NCBI RefSeq assembly: GCF_000243675.2
Contig: NZ_AHMM02000008.1
Coordinates: forward strand, 36,953 to 100,952
Direction: 5' to 3'
DNA from: Leptospira inadai serovar Lyme str. 10
Lineage (GTDB): Bacteria; Spirochaetota; Leptospiria; Leptospirales; Leptospiraceae
DNA length: 64,000 bases
This document shows, one piece after another, positions 56,873-64,000 of this stretch (position 1 is its first letter; each line of letters opens with the position of its first letter). A program made the position numbers and the translations under genes. The notes under the pieces were generated by a model. That model had not been told where the DNA came from, made no database searches, and saw nothing but the letters and a program-made list of their open reading frames with translations.

Positions 56873-57826
56873 TTACGAGGATAAACGTTTCGGTTGAGTC
56901 TTCCATCTACGATGGACCCAAAAGTATTGTTCGGGCGATTTCCTGATTTTGGATTCCAAAACTTTCGTCCAGATTTCGGTCGTTCTCCTGATCATATCCT
57001 CTTTCGTTTCCTTCGGTAGTCTTTCCGGAATTCCTAAATTTTCGCAGGTGATTTCGAATTTTCCCTTACCCTTATACTCGGTCGTATAAAAGACCAACGG
57101 GACTTTTGCCAGATAGGACATCACTGCCGGACCTTGGTGCGTCGAGGCGGGCCTATTTAAAAAAGGAATGAAAATCCCGGTATCTCCCGCATTTTGGTCG
57201 GCAAAGAAAGCCAACCAATATCCTTCTTTTAACTTACGAAGTACTTCCGTCGGCCGATCGATCGGAATCGTGATAACCGTACCATAATTTTGCCTTCTCT
57301 TATCCACCCAATTGCTAACGTACGGGTTTCTGGCAGGCTTGTATAAAGTGCCTACCTTTGGAAGACGCAGAGGCATATAAACAGCCATGCTCTCCCAATT
57401 TCCTATATGGCCGGAAACGATCACTACGCCGCTGCCGGTAGCGGATATTTCCTTCTCGGTTTTTTCAGATTCCTTATCGTAAGATATGTAGGTTTCATAC
57501 CAAGCTTTCGGATTTCTTTGCTCGTAGAAAAAGCAACCGAGGATCACACCGAGAAATCTAAAATGCTTTCGCACCAATGATAATTTTTCCTTATGCGTCA
57601 ATTCCGGAAAGGCGTGAGATATATTTTGGTAGGCTATTTTGCGATGCTTTTGGGCTAACGGATAAAGAAGCAACGTTAATCCCGAACCGAAAAATATACA
57701 TGCTCTATAAGGTAGAAATGAAAATGGAAAAAGGACCGACCGCATGATTAGGTAAGAAACGAAATGTTTAAATTGGCTTACTGTTCCTGCCTTGGATCCG
57801 TTTGCCAGTTGTAGTATTTCACTCAT
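56873..57826 (-). CDS. LpxL/HtrB-type lipid A acyltransferase family protein
   Basis: From ATG 57826 the protein has 317 residues (a TTG at 57838 is the other candidate). It has the late-acyltransferase features: N-terminal membrane anchor (YLIMRSVLFPFSFLPYRACI), catalytic His-x4-Glu in VSGHIGNWESMAV, FADQNAGDTGIFIPF and the end EQYFWVHRRWKT. It transfers acyl chains to lipid A or a related lipid at the inner membrane. A wide 600-base region without a gene lies upstream. Confidence 0.88.
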   Translation of the reverse strand: MSEILQLANGSKAGTVSQFKHFVSYLIMRSVLFPFSFLPYRACIFFGSGLTLLLYPLAQKHRKIAYQNISHAFPELTHKEKLSLVRKHFRFLGVILGCFFYEQRNPKAWYETYISYDKESEKTEKEISATGSGVVIVSGHIGNWESMAVYMPLRLPKVGTLYKPARNPYVSNWVDKRRQNYGTVITIPIDRPTEVLRKLKEGYWLAFFADQNAGDTGIFIPFLNRPASTHQGPAVMSYLAKVPLVFYTTEYKGKGKFEITCENLGIPERLPKETKEDMIRRTTEIWTKVLESKIRKSPEQYFWVHRRWKTQPKRLSS

Positions 57827-58419
57827 GACTAGTTCCAATTCTAAAAACTAAGAAACGAGAACAACTATTTTGCGATTTTTTTTCCGTTAGACTTAGGTTC
57901 AAAAACAACATAAGGAAAGTATAATTCTATATTGTTGGAATTCCTCCTCTCTCTTGACCTCAGTCTAGCAAGGCTTTTGCGGAAGAATCTTTAGCATTGA
58001 AAGAAGGGGATGCGCTTGGAATCAGTAACCCGTTTTTGCACTTCCCTTCCGAGCGTATACCATAAGCAAGGGAGTGAATCCGAATCGGATCGTAGATGGA
58101 AATAATATTTTGAATTACAGTATCAATGAACGTTTTGCGATTCTTATCTCTTGCGAGTGAGGAGGCTATGCATTCATGTTTTTGTTATCCGACAAACTTC
58201 TTCCAGCCATCGGATTCTTGATTGCACGCGGAGCCGTTTTTTGCCGGATCTGAGATAGGATACTATCGTAATTTGTTCGCGATTGAGCAACGAACGCCGA
58301 AGAATCATTCCAGCATTCAAATGTGACTTGTACGAACGCGAAAGACTCAAGTTGCGGATTAAAAAAATGATTCCAGGAATGGAAGGCACTAGAGACCGTG
58401 AAATGAAGAGGTGGATCCG
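57827..58419. other. intergenic region upstream of mgsA, no gene called
   Basis: This 590-base gap between divergent genes has no convincing reading frame on either strand; two overlapping minus-strand frames at 58166-58447 run antisense into mgsA and are judged chance. A TTGACC box occurs near 57954. No repeat or RNA was recognised. Confidence 0.4.
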
Positions 58420-58866
58420 ATGCAAACTGCCAATGTTCCCGAGACAAAAAGAATCGTTTTAATAGCGCACGATAATAAAAAACAGGACCTTGTCGAATGG
58501 GTTCTTCTTCATAAAGAAGAGTTGCGGCGGCATCATTTATACGGTACTGGGACCACCGGTAAGGTAGTTCACGAGAAGACGGATCTTCCCGTTCATAGAT
58601 TTCTTTCAGGACCTCTCGGGGGCGATCAACAAATCGGTGCGAAAATCGTTGACGGCGAGATCGACGTTATGATTTTTTTCTGGGATCCTCTTACGGCTCA
58701 ACCCCATGATCCGGACGTAAAAGCGCTTCTTCGGATTGCGGTCTTATATAATATCCCGGTTGCAAACAATCGGATCTCTGCGGATTATTTGATTTCCTCC
58801 AATTTGCTTTCCTCTTCCTACAAAAGAACTTCCATCGATTATAATACCGGACTTCCGATTTACTGA
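58420..58866 (+). CDS. mgsA: methylglyoxal synthase
   Basis: ATG 58420 follows GAAGAGG at good spacing and gives 148 residues. The active-site residues match E. coli MgsA with an offset of two: His17 and Asp18 in IAHDNKK, Asp69 in GPLGGDQQIG, His96 and Asp99 in QPHDPDVKALLR, and the phosphate-binding GTGTTG. It converts dihydroxyacetone phosphate to methylglyoxal and phosphate, a glycolytic bypass. The C-terminal IDYNTGLPIY is normal for the family. It is a single cytoplasmic gene. Confidence 0.95.
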   Translation: MQTANVPETKRIVLIAHDNKKQDLVEWVLLHKEELRRHHLYGTGTTGKVVHEKTDLPVHRFLSGPLGGDQQIGAKIVDGEIDVMIFFWDPLTAQPHDPDVKALLRIAVLYNIPVANNRISADYLISSNLLSSSYKRTSIDYNTGLPIY

Positions 58867-59211
58867 TCCTTTCCGTTTCACTTCGAATGAAAAAAAGATA
58901 GCGGTTGATATTTTAAAGTCCTTCAGCGGTAAAGGCGGATCGATAAGCTTCCGGAGGACAGGTCTGGAAGGTACAGTAGGAATTTCCGGATTCGTCGATC
59001 CCGTCCTGATCAAAATTTTAAGATCTATCGAACTTCGACTGATTGAGTTTTTAGCTCCGACTTTGCGAATCGGCTCTCCTAATGTTGCCAATATGGGCGT
59101 TTCATTCGGCCCTTTCGATTCTCCGAATGTTCTTCCCTCGTTCTCGAACTTACCTTATTTTTTACTATAAATACTTCGTATCGAAAACGGTTTCTTTTGG
59201 GACCATACTAA
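58867..59211. other. intergenic region with an open frame lacking a start codon
   Basis: The plus-strand frame starting at 58865 stays open for about 100 codons to a TAA at 59167-59169 and has protein-like composition (KIAVDILKSFSGKGGSISF), but it lacks a start codon until ATG near 59091. It may be a gene remnant or chance. A minus-strand frame at 58744-59091 overlaps mgsA antisense and is not called. Confidence 0.3.
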
Positions 59212-59246
59212 GCTTACATTCAAACTCGGGATTTTTGAATGTAAGC
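59212..59246 (-). terminator. 13-bp perfect hairpin at the 3' end of the TonB-receptor operon
   Basis: GCTTACATTCAAA (59212-59224) and TTTGAATGTAAGC (59234-59246) pair perfectly around a 9-base loop, 20 bases beyond the minus-strand lipoprotein stop. There is no clear T-run, so it may be a processing or rho-type end. Confidence 0.55.
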
Positions 59247-59266
59247 AATATTCCGTATTTCTAATT

Positions 59267-59659
59267 TTACTGTCCTTGGGCGGAAAACGCCGCCTGATAA
59301 GCGGCCGGCGGACAGGTTTGATAAGTACAGGTAAATGCATTCGGGGACACATTCGCCCAGATCCCGTTCGTAGTTAAGGTCGAACAAGTTATATTATATG
59401 AATTGGATTTTCCGGTCCCTGACGGTATGCCCATGCAGGTTCCAAGCGGAATATCTTGGTAACAAGTACAGTTTCCTTGAAACGCTTGCGTGTTGGTGCA
59501 ATAAACGCAGTCCGCCTTTATTTTGCTTTGGACAAGCTCTGAAAGCAGTTCCAGCTTATTGTACCGTTCGTGTTCTCTTTTAGATTGAGGATTATAAGTA
59601 CAGTTACCTAAACCGATCGAGAATAGTAGGACGAGGTTGATTATTAAGTATTTCTTCAT
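59267..59659 (-). CDS. small cysteine-rich lipoprotein
   Basis: This 130-residue protein has a signal peptide ending LGNC (Cys20). The mature part has about nine further cysteines (DCVYC, NCTCYQD, GTCMG, TCST, FTCTYQTCPP), a pattern suggesting disulfides or metal binding. It begins 10 bases after the TonB-receptor stop, so it belongs to that operon and may be a surface partner of the receptor. The sequence was not recognised. Confidence 0.7.
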   Translation of the reverse strand: MKKYLIINLVLLFSIGLGNCTYNPQSKREHERYNKLELLSELVQSKIKADCVYCTNTQAFQGNCTCYQDIPLGTCMGIPSGTGKSNSYNITCSTLTTNGIWANVSPNAFTCTYQTCPPAAYQAAFSAQGQ

Positions 59660-59669
59660 GCTGTTTCCC

Positions 59670-62084
59670 TCATTTTGAATCTGATATTAATGTAAACGGT
59701 ATATCTACTTTGAAAGTGATATTAATTCCGGGATTTAACGCGTAAGTGGCGTATCTGCTGAGCGGATTCACGTACTTAGTGTTGAATAAATTCTGGACTC
59801 CGACATCAAAGGTCGCCGAATCCGTTCCGTTGGATAATCCGGGTATTGCGGCTCCGAAGCCCAGATCATAAAGATTATAACCGTGGGACGGGGTTTGGAG
59901 TACGCCGACCCGATACTGGGGTTGAACGAAGTTACCGTTTACCGAAAAGTAAGGATTCTCTAAACCGAATAATTTATTAGTCGTAAACTTGGTGCCGAAT
60001 CTGGCTCGGTTGGGAGTCATGTTCGGTAAATTTTTATTTTCCAGGTCGAACAGGATCGATCGGAAGTCGATGCTGCCGAGATTCAGTAGTACGGAAGGAT
60101 CGACTTTCTTCGTTACGTTTCCTTGAAGTAAATCGATACCACCGCTCAAAACTAACCAAGAAGTCGTTTGATATTGAAAACTGAATTCTCCCCCCGTCAA
60201 CTGGGCTCTATCTTGTCGATAATTATAGATTCCGAATCCGGAAATCGGGTCGAAGGCTCCGGTGCTTACGGAATAAATGTAATTATTGATATTGTTTTGG
60301 AAAGCGCTAAGTTCTAATTGCAGTCGGTCCGTAGCATATCTAAGAGTAGTATCGTAATTCAGAGATGTTTCCGGTCGAAGCGTATTTTTACCTAGCTCGA
60401 ACTTACCTGTCCCTTCGTGAACTCCGTTAGCGAATAGCTCGAATTCCGTAGGAGCTCTAAATCCTCTGCCCGCATTTAATGCCAACGAAAAATCCTTGGC
60501 AAACCTCCAGAGAGCACCTAAGGTACCGGTATTCGCATCGAAGTTTCGGGTTTGCTGAACGACATTCAATGCCGGATTCGTGCTCACGCTAATGGATCGC
60601 TTATCGTGACGCCCACCGACGGAAAACGTAAAATCACCGACTCTCCATTGTTCCAGAAAGAAAAATCCGACGTTATATAGTTGGTCTCCCGGAACCAAAG
60701 GATTCGTTCCGATCGTAACGTTCTTCTGATTCATACCCTGGAAGCCGAGCGTGCCTTTTAATCCTTTCCATTCCTTATGATGAACCTTCGCGTCAAAGGT
60801 AGTCGTATCCAAAAAGAGATTTAAACCTTGTTTGAAATTATTGGCATTTACCTGATATATTTCGTATGCCTTTTGAAACTGAGTCAGAGAGCTGCCGGTA
60901 AGGTCGCCGTAAATCGGGGCATATCGGTTCTTATCCGGGATTTCCCTTCGATTATTTCGCTGATAGCCTGCGTCGAGTTCTATGTTTACCAAAGGAAGAA
61001 TAAAGAAAGAATGAATATGCGTCTTTTGGTGCGAAAGTTTCTGTAGCCCTTTCCCCTGAGGGTTGTCCACCGGGTTATCATATAGATCCTGTTCTTGCGT
61101 CCGTTGAAAACTGTCAATGTATGCATTTCCCCAGGAACCGTCCGTTCCAATGGAGGCGCTGATATTTTTTTCGTTTATTCCGGTATTCGGTAATTTTCCG
61201 TTCGGAGTCCGGATGCCGGATGCCTTTCTTTCATCGGTGTGCACCCGATAACCTACATTCAAATTCTTGTTATAGCCGTACAGGGAGATTGAACCTGCGT
61301 CTTGGCGGTTATTCGTAAAACTGTTGGAAGATATATTACCTGCGAGTACTGGCGCATTATCTTTCGCCGTCGGTGCCTTGGAACGGATAATATTCACAAC
61401 ACCGCCTAACGCATCCGAACCATAGAGGACCGACGCAGGGCCCCGCACAACTTCGAGCCTGTCGATACCGAACGAGTCGACTTCTACGGTATGATCGTCT
61501 CCGAATTGCTGCTCCTCCTGTCGGACTCCGTCGGTCATCACCAAGACTCTCTGCCCGGTTAATCCTCGGATAACCGGTTTAGCAGCTCCGGCTCCAGTGG
61601 ATAGATTGGCGACTCCAGGGGTATTATCCAAGGTCGACATTACGTTTTGCCCTCGTAATCTTTGAAGTTGTCTTCCTTCCACCACAGTCGTCGGTTGAGG
61701 AGTCGAAAGAAAATCGGAAGCGATCGATCTAGTCGTCACATTGATCGCTTGGCTTTCTAGGAAAGTCGGCTTTAAAGTAAATTCGATCGTTTGATCCGTT
61801 CCCCCCACGTCGACTCGAACCGTGTTCGGTTGATAATAGGGCGCGATTGCGGTTACGGAATACGATCCTTGCGTTAAGTGCTGGAATTCAAAGCTACCGT
61901 CCGCTCCGGTTTTTATTGAAACGTTATTTTCACTTAGTACTACCCTTGCGCCTTGGATCGGTTTTCCGGTCGGATCTTTGACCGTTCCTTTTAAATTTAC
62001 GTCGAGAGCCAAAAGTCCGGTCCAAGGACTCAAAAAAAGAGCAAGTAAAATAAGTTTATGGTTATATAATTTTTCAGATTTCAT
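59670..62084 (-). CDS. TonB-dependent outer-membrane receptor (possibly ZnuD-like)
   Basis: This 804-residue receptor has a signal peptide (LILLALFLSPWTGLLAL) and an N-terminal carboxypeptidase-regulatory-like domain (GTVKDPTGKPIQGARVVLSE, to about 105). The plug domain has RVLVMTDGVRQEEQQFGDDH and VVRGPASVLYGSDALGGVVN; a 22-stranded barrel ends with aromatic-rich strands. The acidic/His stretch in the plug resembles zinc receptors of the ZnuD type, but iron or copper chelates are possible. It is transcribed after a small His-rich protein gene and before a Cys-rich lipoprotein gene, behind a Fur-like site. It imports a metal or metal complex with TonB-ExbBD, which is not in this window. Confidence 0.88.
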   Translation of the reverse strand: MKSEKLYNHKLILLALFLSPWTGLLALDVNLKGTVKDPTGKPIQGARVVLSENNVSIKTGADGSFEFQHLTQGSYSVTAIAPYYQPNTVRVDVGGTDQTIEFTLKPTFLESQAINVTTRSIASDFLSTPQPTTVVEGRQLQRLRGQNVMSTLDNTPGVANLSTGAGAAKPVIRGLTGQRVLVMTDGVRQEEQQFGDDHTVEVDSFGIDRLEVVRGPASVLYGSDALGGVVNIIRSKAPTAKDNAPVLAGNISSNSFTNNRQDAGSISLYGYNKNLNVGYRVHTDERKASGIRTPNGKLPNTGINEKNISASIGTDGSWGNAYIDSFQRTQEQDLYDNPVDNPQGKGLQKLSHQKTHIHSFFILPLVNIELDAGYQRNNRREIPDKNRYAPIYGDLTGSSLTQFQKAYEIYQVNANNFKQGLNLFLDTTTFDAKVHHKEWKGLKGTLGFQGMNQKNVTIGTNPLVPGDQLYNVGFFFLEQWRVGDFTFSVGGRHDKRSISVSTNPALNVVQQTRNFDANTGTLGALWRFAKDFSLALNAGRGFRAPTEFELFANGVHEGTGKFELGKNTLRPETSLNYDTTLRYATDRLQLELSAFQNNINNYIYSVSTGAFDPISGFGIYNYRQDRAQLTGGEFSFQYQTTSWLVLSGGIDLLQGNVTKKVDPSVLLNLGSIDFRSILFDLENKNLPNMTPNRARFGTKFTTNKLFGLENPYFSVNGNFVQPQYRVGVLQTPSHGYNLYDLGFGAAIPGLSNGTDSATFDVGVQNLFNTKYVNPLSRYATYALNPGINITFKVDIPFTLISDSK

Positions 62085-62164
62085 TTCTTTCCTATATTGG
62101 AATTTTATAAATAACTAATCTACGGAACCCACGGGAATCCTAGATGCAATAGAAGCGCGTTATT

Positions 62165-62530
62165 TTAAGAAAGAAGGGGAGGGGATCTACCCGGAATGGA
62201 TAGATACCGAAAAAGGGGAATATAAATGGATAAAGTCGAGCCGCTTATTTCTGAAGAAACGGCCGGAATTTTCAGGGAGAAGTGGCCGTCGCCGGGAGGG
62301 GAAGTTTGGCTTCCGGCACGACCGTGTATACATAGAGCGCAGAATTCGGCGGGATTTCCGGAATCGAAGGAAGCTAGTTGGCCCGTTATAAAATGAGAGT
62401 CTTTTGGGCCTTTTGGAAAGAAATGATGATGAGAGGAGGCGTTATAGGTTCCGGACAGAAAAAGTCCGAACGATAAGACCGCTATTGCTTGGAACACTCT
62501 CTGTTTTTTAAATTTGTTCCCTGTCCTCAT
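62165..62530 (-). CDS. small exported His/Cys-containing protein, metal-binding candidate
   Basis: This 121-residue protein has an N-terminal hydrophobic helix (QAIAVLSFGLFLSGTYNA). The mature part has a His cluster (SSHHHFFPKGPKD) and FCALCIHGR, which together could bind a metal such as zinc or copper; DUF2946-type proteins share this layout. It is the first gene of the operon with the TonB receptor 80 bases downstream. The start is uncertain: the ATG at 62530 has no good ribosome-binding site and lies close to the Fur-like site. Confidence 0.6.
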   Translation of the reverse strand: MRTGNKFKKQRVFQAIAVLSFGLFLSGTYNASSHHHFFPKGPKDSHFITGQLASFDSGNPAEFCALCIHGRAGSQTSPPGDGHFSLKIPAVSSEISGSTLSIYIPLFRYLSIPGRSPPLLS

Positions 62531-62538
62531 AAATTACC

Positions 62539-62559
62539 AATAATGATAACTCGTTATTA
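62539..62559 (-). promoter_or_regulatory. Fur-like box upstream of the TonB-receptor operon
   Basis: AATAATGATAACTCGTTATTA matches the first ten bases of the classical Fur consensus (ATAATGATAA) and has inverted ATAAC/GTTAT arms. It ends 8 bases before the first start codon of the operon, a position where a bound Fur or Zur repressor would block expression. The assignment is by eye. Confidence 0.5.
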
Positions 62560-62581
62560 AAAAGCAAGTAGAAATCACTAG

Positions 62582-62750
62582 CAGAGGCCAGAAGACTGAG
62601 GACAGTAGCTGCTCGAAGTTGGAAAGGTGGCAGAGGATGGGGGAAAATTCACTGTAACGCAGGAATCTTTCTCTATAACGCGGAAACCCGGCTAGTCAAT
62701 GTTCTGCCCTTTTCAGAGGACAGAAGACTGACGACAGATGCGTTCGCTTT
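62582..62750 (-). repeat. MITE-like repeat unit D1 (inverted, with partial extra end)
   Basis: CAGAGGCCAGAAGACTGAGG begins the unit; its interior (TTGGAAAGGTGG, CGCAGGAATCTTTCTCTATA, CGGAAACCCGG) is the reverse complement of units A2 and C. It ends near GTTCTGCCC, followed by an additional partial left end (CAGAGGACAGAAGACTGACG). Confidence 0.72.
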
Positions 62751-62918
62751 CAGAGGACAGAGGTCAGAAGACAGATGCGCTCGCTTCGCTCACGCTAGAC
62801 AGAAGCTGCTCGATGTTGTGAAGGTTATAGAAGTAGAGGAGATATCTATTGTAATGCAGGAATTTTTCTCTAGAACGTGGGAACCCCGTTCAACCAATAT
62901 TCTGTCTTCAGTCCTCTG
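62751..62918 (-). repeat. MITE-like repeat unit D2 (inverted)
   Basis: CAGAGGACAGAGGTCAGAAG at the left and CTGTCTTCAGTCCTCTG at the right are inverted ends. The interior GCGCTCGCTTCGCTCACGCT, AGACAGAAGCTGCTCGATGT and AATTTTTCTCTAGAACGTGG is the complement of unit C. It is directly next to unit D1. Confidence 0.78.
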
Positions 62919-63014
62919 CGTGGGAGCTCCTACTGATTCCATTTTGGAAAAGTTCTTGTCAGGGGAATCATTTTGTGGTAGAGGAATTTTTCCACCGCTC
63001 CGCTCCGGCCCCCA
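62919..63014 (+). repeat. IS-flanking segment shared with copy 1
   Basis: GGGAGCTCCTACTGATTCC leads into GGAAAAGTTCTTGTCAGGGG and ends CCGCTCCGGCCCCCA, almost identical to the 90 bases in front of the first IS copy. It shows that both elements sit at the same position of the same repeat. Confidence 0.75.
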
Positions 63015-64000
63015 GAGTCTGTTGAAAAAGAGGTGCAAATTTTACGAATGTACTAGATTTGCCGAATGGCAAAGTTCAAGAATACGGACCCTAAACAGCT
63101 GCGGATGTATGTTTTAAACTTTCAGGAGTTATTTGGAGAAGGACATCCTATTCATAGCTTTAAGAAAGTCATCGATCGCTTAGTAGATTTTGAGGATTTC
63201 GAGAAGAATTACCAGAATGATGAAACAGGGCGACCCGCGATCTCGCCCAAGAAAGTAATTTCGGCCCTTTTTTATTCGATACTAATAGGCAACCTCTCGA
63301 TGAGAGAACTTTGTAGACTTTCAAAACTGAGAGCCGAATTGATTTATCTATTGGATGGAGAAGAGTTAGATCATACGTTTATTTCAAAGTTTAGAAAGAC
63401 CCACAAAAATGAAATTGAGGACTTATTCTCTCAAACGGTATTTCTCGGTTATGAAAGCGGTTATATAGATTTTGAAACGGTTTCAATCGATGGAACAAAG
63501 ATAAAGGCCAATGCGAATTCCGATGATATGGGGGATTTAGAGAAATTCGAGACTCGGTTGAAGCAAATAGAAAAAGTCAGTAAGATAAAACTAAGGGAGT
63601 GGGAACGGTCGGCAGATTTAGAACAGACTAAACTTTCGAAAAAAACGAAAGATTTGGAACGAAAAGCAGGCAAGTTAAAAGAGGCTGTAGAATTCTTAAA
63701 AAAGCACAAAGACCGCCGCAGGATCCATCTCTATGAGAGAAATTGCGATCTACAGAAAAAGGGAAACGCCTTTATCGTAGGTTACAATGCTCAGGCGGCG
63801 GTCGATAGCAAATCTAACATGATTGTTTCCCAATCTGTGGAAACGGGGCAAGCAGATACGAAGTTTACGGAAAAGATGATTCGAAAAGTCGAATATTGTC
63901 ACCTTTCCCTGAAATCAAGAGACAATGATTTCAGAAAAATTCAATATATCTTGGATGCGGGTTACGCGAGTGAAGCCAACTTTCGGAGTTTAAAGGATTT
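63015..64000 (+). mobile_element. IS1182-like insertion sequence copy 2 (cut by window edge)
   Basis: The left end GAGTCTGTTGAAAAAG (63015-63030) is identical to that of the first copy, and the sequence follows it closely to the window end. The right end is outside the window. Confidence 0.85.
63066..64000 (+). CDS. IS1182-family transposase (5' part, open to the window end)
   Basis: Unlike copy 1, this reading frame is open throughout the 311 codons in the window. It starts MAKFKNTDPKQLRMYVLNFQ and continues through the DUF772-type domain, KIKLREWERSADLEQTKLSK, the helical linker KDLERKAGKLKEAVEFLKK and into the DDE domain (GNAFIVGYNAQAAVDSKSNM, where the Asp of VDSK is a likely catalytic residue). 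Relative to copy 1 it has one extra codon (TAG duplicated in frame within CTTAGTAGATT, adding Val). It is likely the functional source copy, but the C-terminus is not visible. Confidence 0.85.
   Translation, partial: MAKFKNTDPKQLRMYVLNFQELFGEGHPIHSFKKVIDRLVDFEDFEKNYQNDETGRPAISPKKVISALFYSILIGNLSMRELCRLSKLRAELIYLLDGEELDHTFISKFRKTHKNEIEDLFSQTVFLGYESGYIDFETVSIDGTKIKANANSDDMGDLEKFETRLKQIEKVSKIKLREWERSADLEQTKLSKKTKDLERKAGKLKEAVEFLKKHKDRRRIHLYERNCDLQKKGNAFIVGYNAQAAVDSKSNMIVSQSVETGQADTKFTEKMIRKVEYCHLSLKSRDNDFRKIQYILDAGYASEANFRSLKD

Noticed and set aside
58166..58447. Two overlapping minus-strand frames upstream of mgsA
   Set aside because: They overlap each other and run antisense into mgsA, have no start signals and no motifs.
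58744..59091. 115-codon minus-strand frame overlapping the mgsA 3' end
   Set aside because: Antisense to a certain gene for over 120 bases and without a ribosome-binding site.

Overview
The window looks like a chromosomal segment of a Leptospira (spirochaete). The reasons are the many lipoproteins with loose spirochaetal lipoboxes, frequent TTG and GTG starts behind strong Shine-Dalgarno sequences, a Leptospira-type PilZ/DUF1577 protein, a MiaB-LptG gene pair, a ribH-nusB-TPR block, NHL-repeat lipoproteins and an IS1182-type element. Moderate GC and the gene content do not allow a species call. No rRNA, tRNA or CRISPR array was seen.

Layout. 1-5.5 kb: an acyltransferase cut by the window edge and a Crp-like gene (both minus), then a five-gene plus-strand operon: SMP-30/strictosidine-synthase-like protein, acyl-CoA dehydrogenase, APH-type kinase, DUF6285 protein and histidine phosphatase. 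The last four match the LvaA/LvaB/LvaC (ACAD10/11-type) system that phosphorylates and dehydrates 4-hydroxyacyl-CoAs. 5.6-17 kb: PilZ protein, LCAT-like lipase, PAS sensor kinase, glutathione transferase, hotdog thioesterase, alcohol dehydrogenase, two membrane proteins and a chemoreceptor. 17-28 kb: secreted unknown, pectinacetylesterase-like lipoprotein, quinone oxidoreductase, Lon, DegT-type aminotransferase and a hybrid kinase with two kinase cores. 28-37 kb: two paralogous NHL lipoproteins separated by non-coding repeats, Dps behind a Fur/PerR-like operator, a branched RNA-like structure, a di-haem cytochrome lipoprotein, a membrane AraC regulator and a lipoprotein with two amidase domains.

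38-40.5 kb is a mobile and repeat island: a 7-bp tandem array, copies of a short repeat with terminal inverted repeats, and a decayed IS1182-like element. A second, better preserved copy of the same element starts at 63015 and runs off the window, again embedded in the same repeats. 40.5-59 kb is mostly housekeeping and envelope genes: TPR lipoprotein, ribH, nusB, TPR and HEAT proteins, MBL hydrolase with TetR regulator, alpha/beta hydrolase with an Ada-like regulator, a coiled-coil protein with eight 18-residue repeats, degenerate J-domain protein, miaB, lptG-like permease, LpxL-like acyltransferase and mgsA. 59-62.5 kb is a minus-strand operon (His-rich small protein, TonB-dependent receptor, Cys-rich lipoprotein) behind a Fur-like site and is probably for metal uptake.

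The most unusual items are: (i) the short repeat family bounded by GAGGACAGA-type inverted repeats, with one perfect 17-bp inverted repeat; (ii) the possible lactone to 4-hydroxyacyl-CoA operon; (iii) the four-way-junction-like structure after dps; (iv) a likely CTG start codon for the HEAT-repeat gene; and (v) a tight cluster of single-base length changes, mostly homopolymer contractions, in one IS copy.
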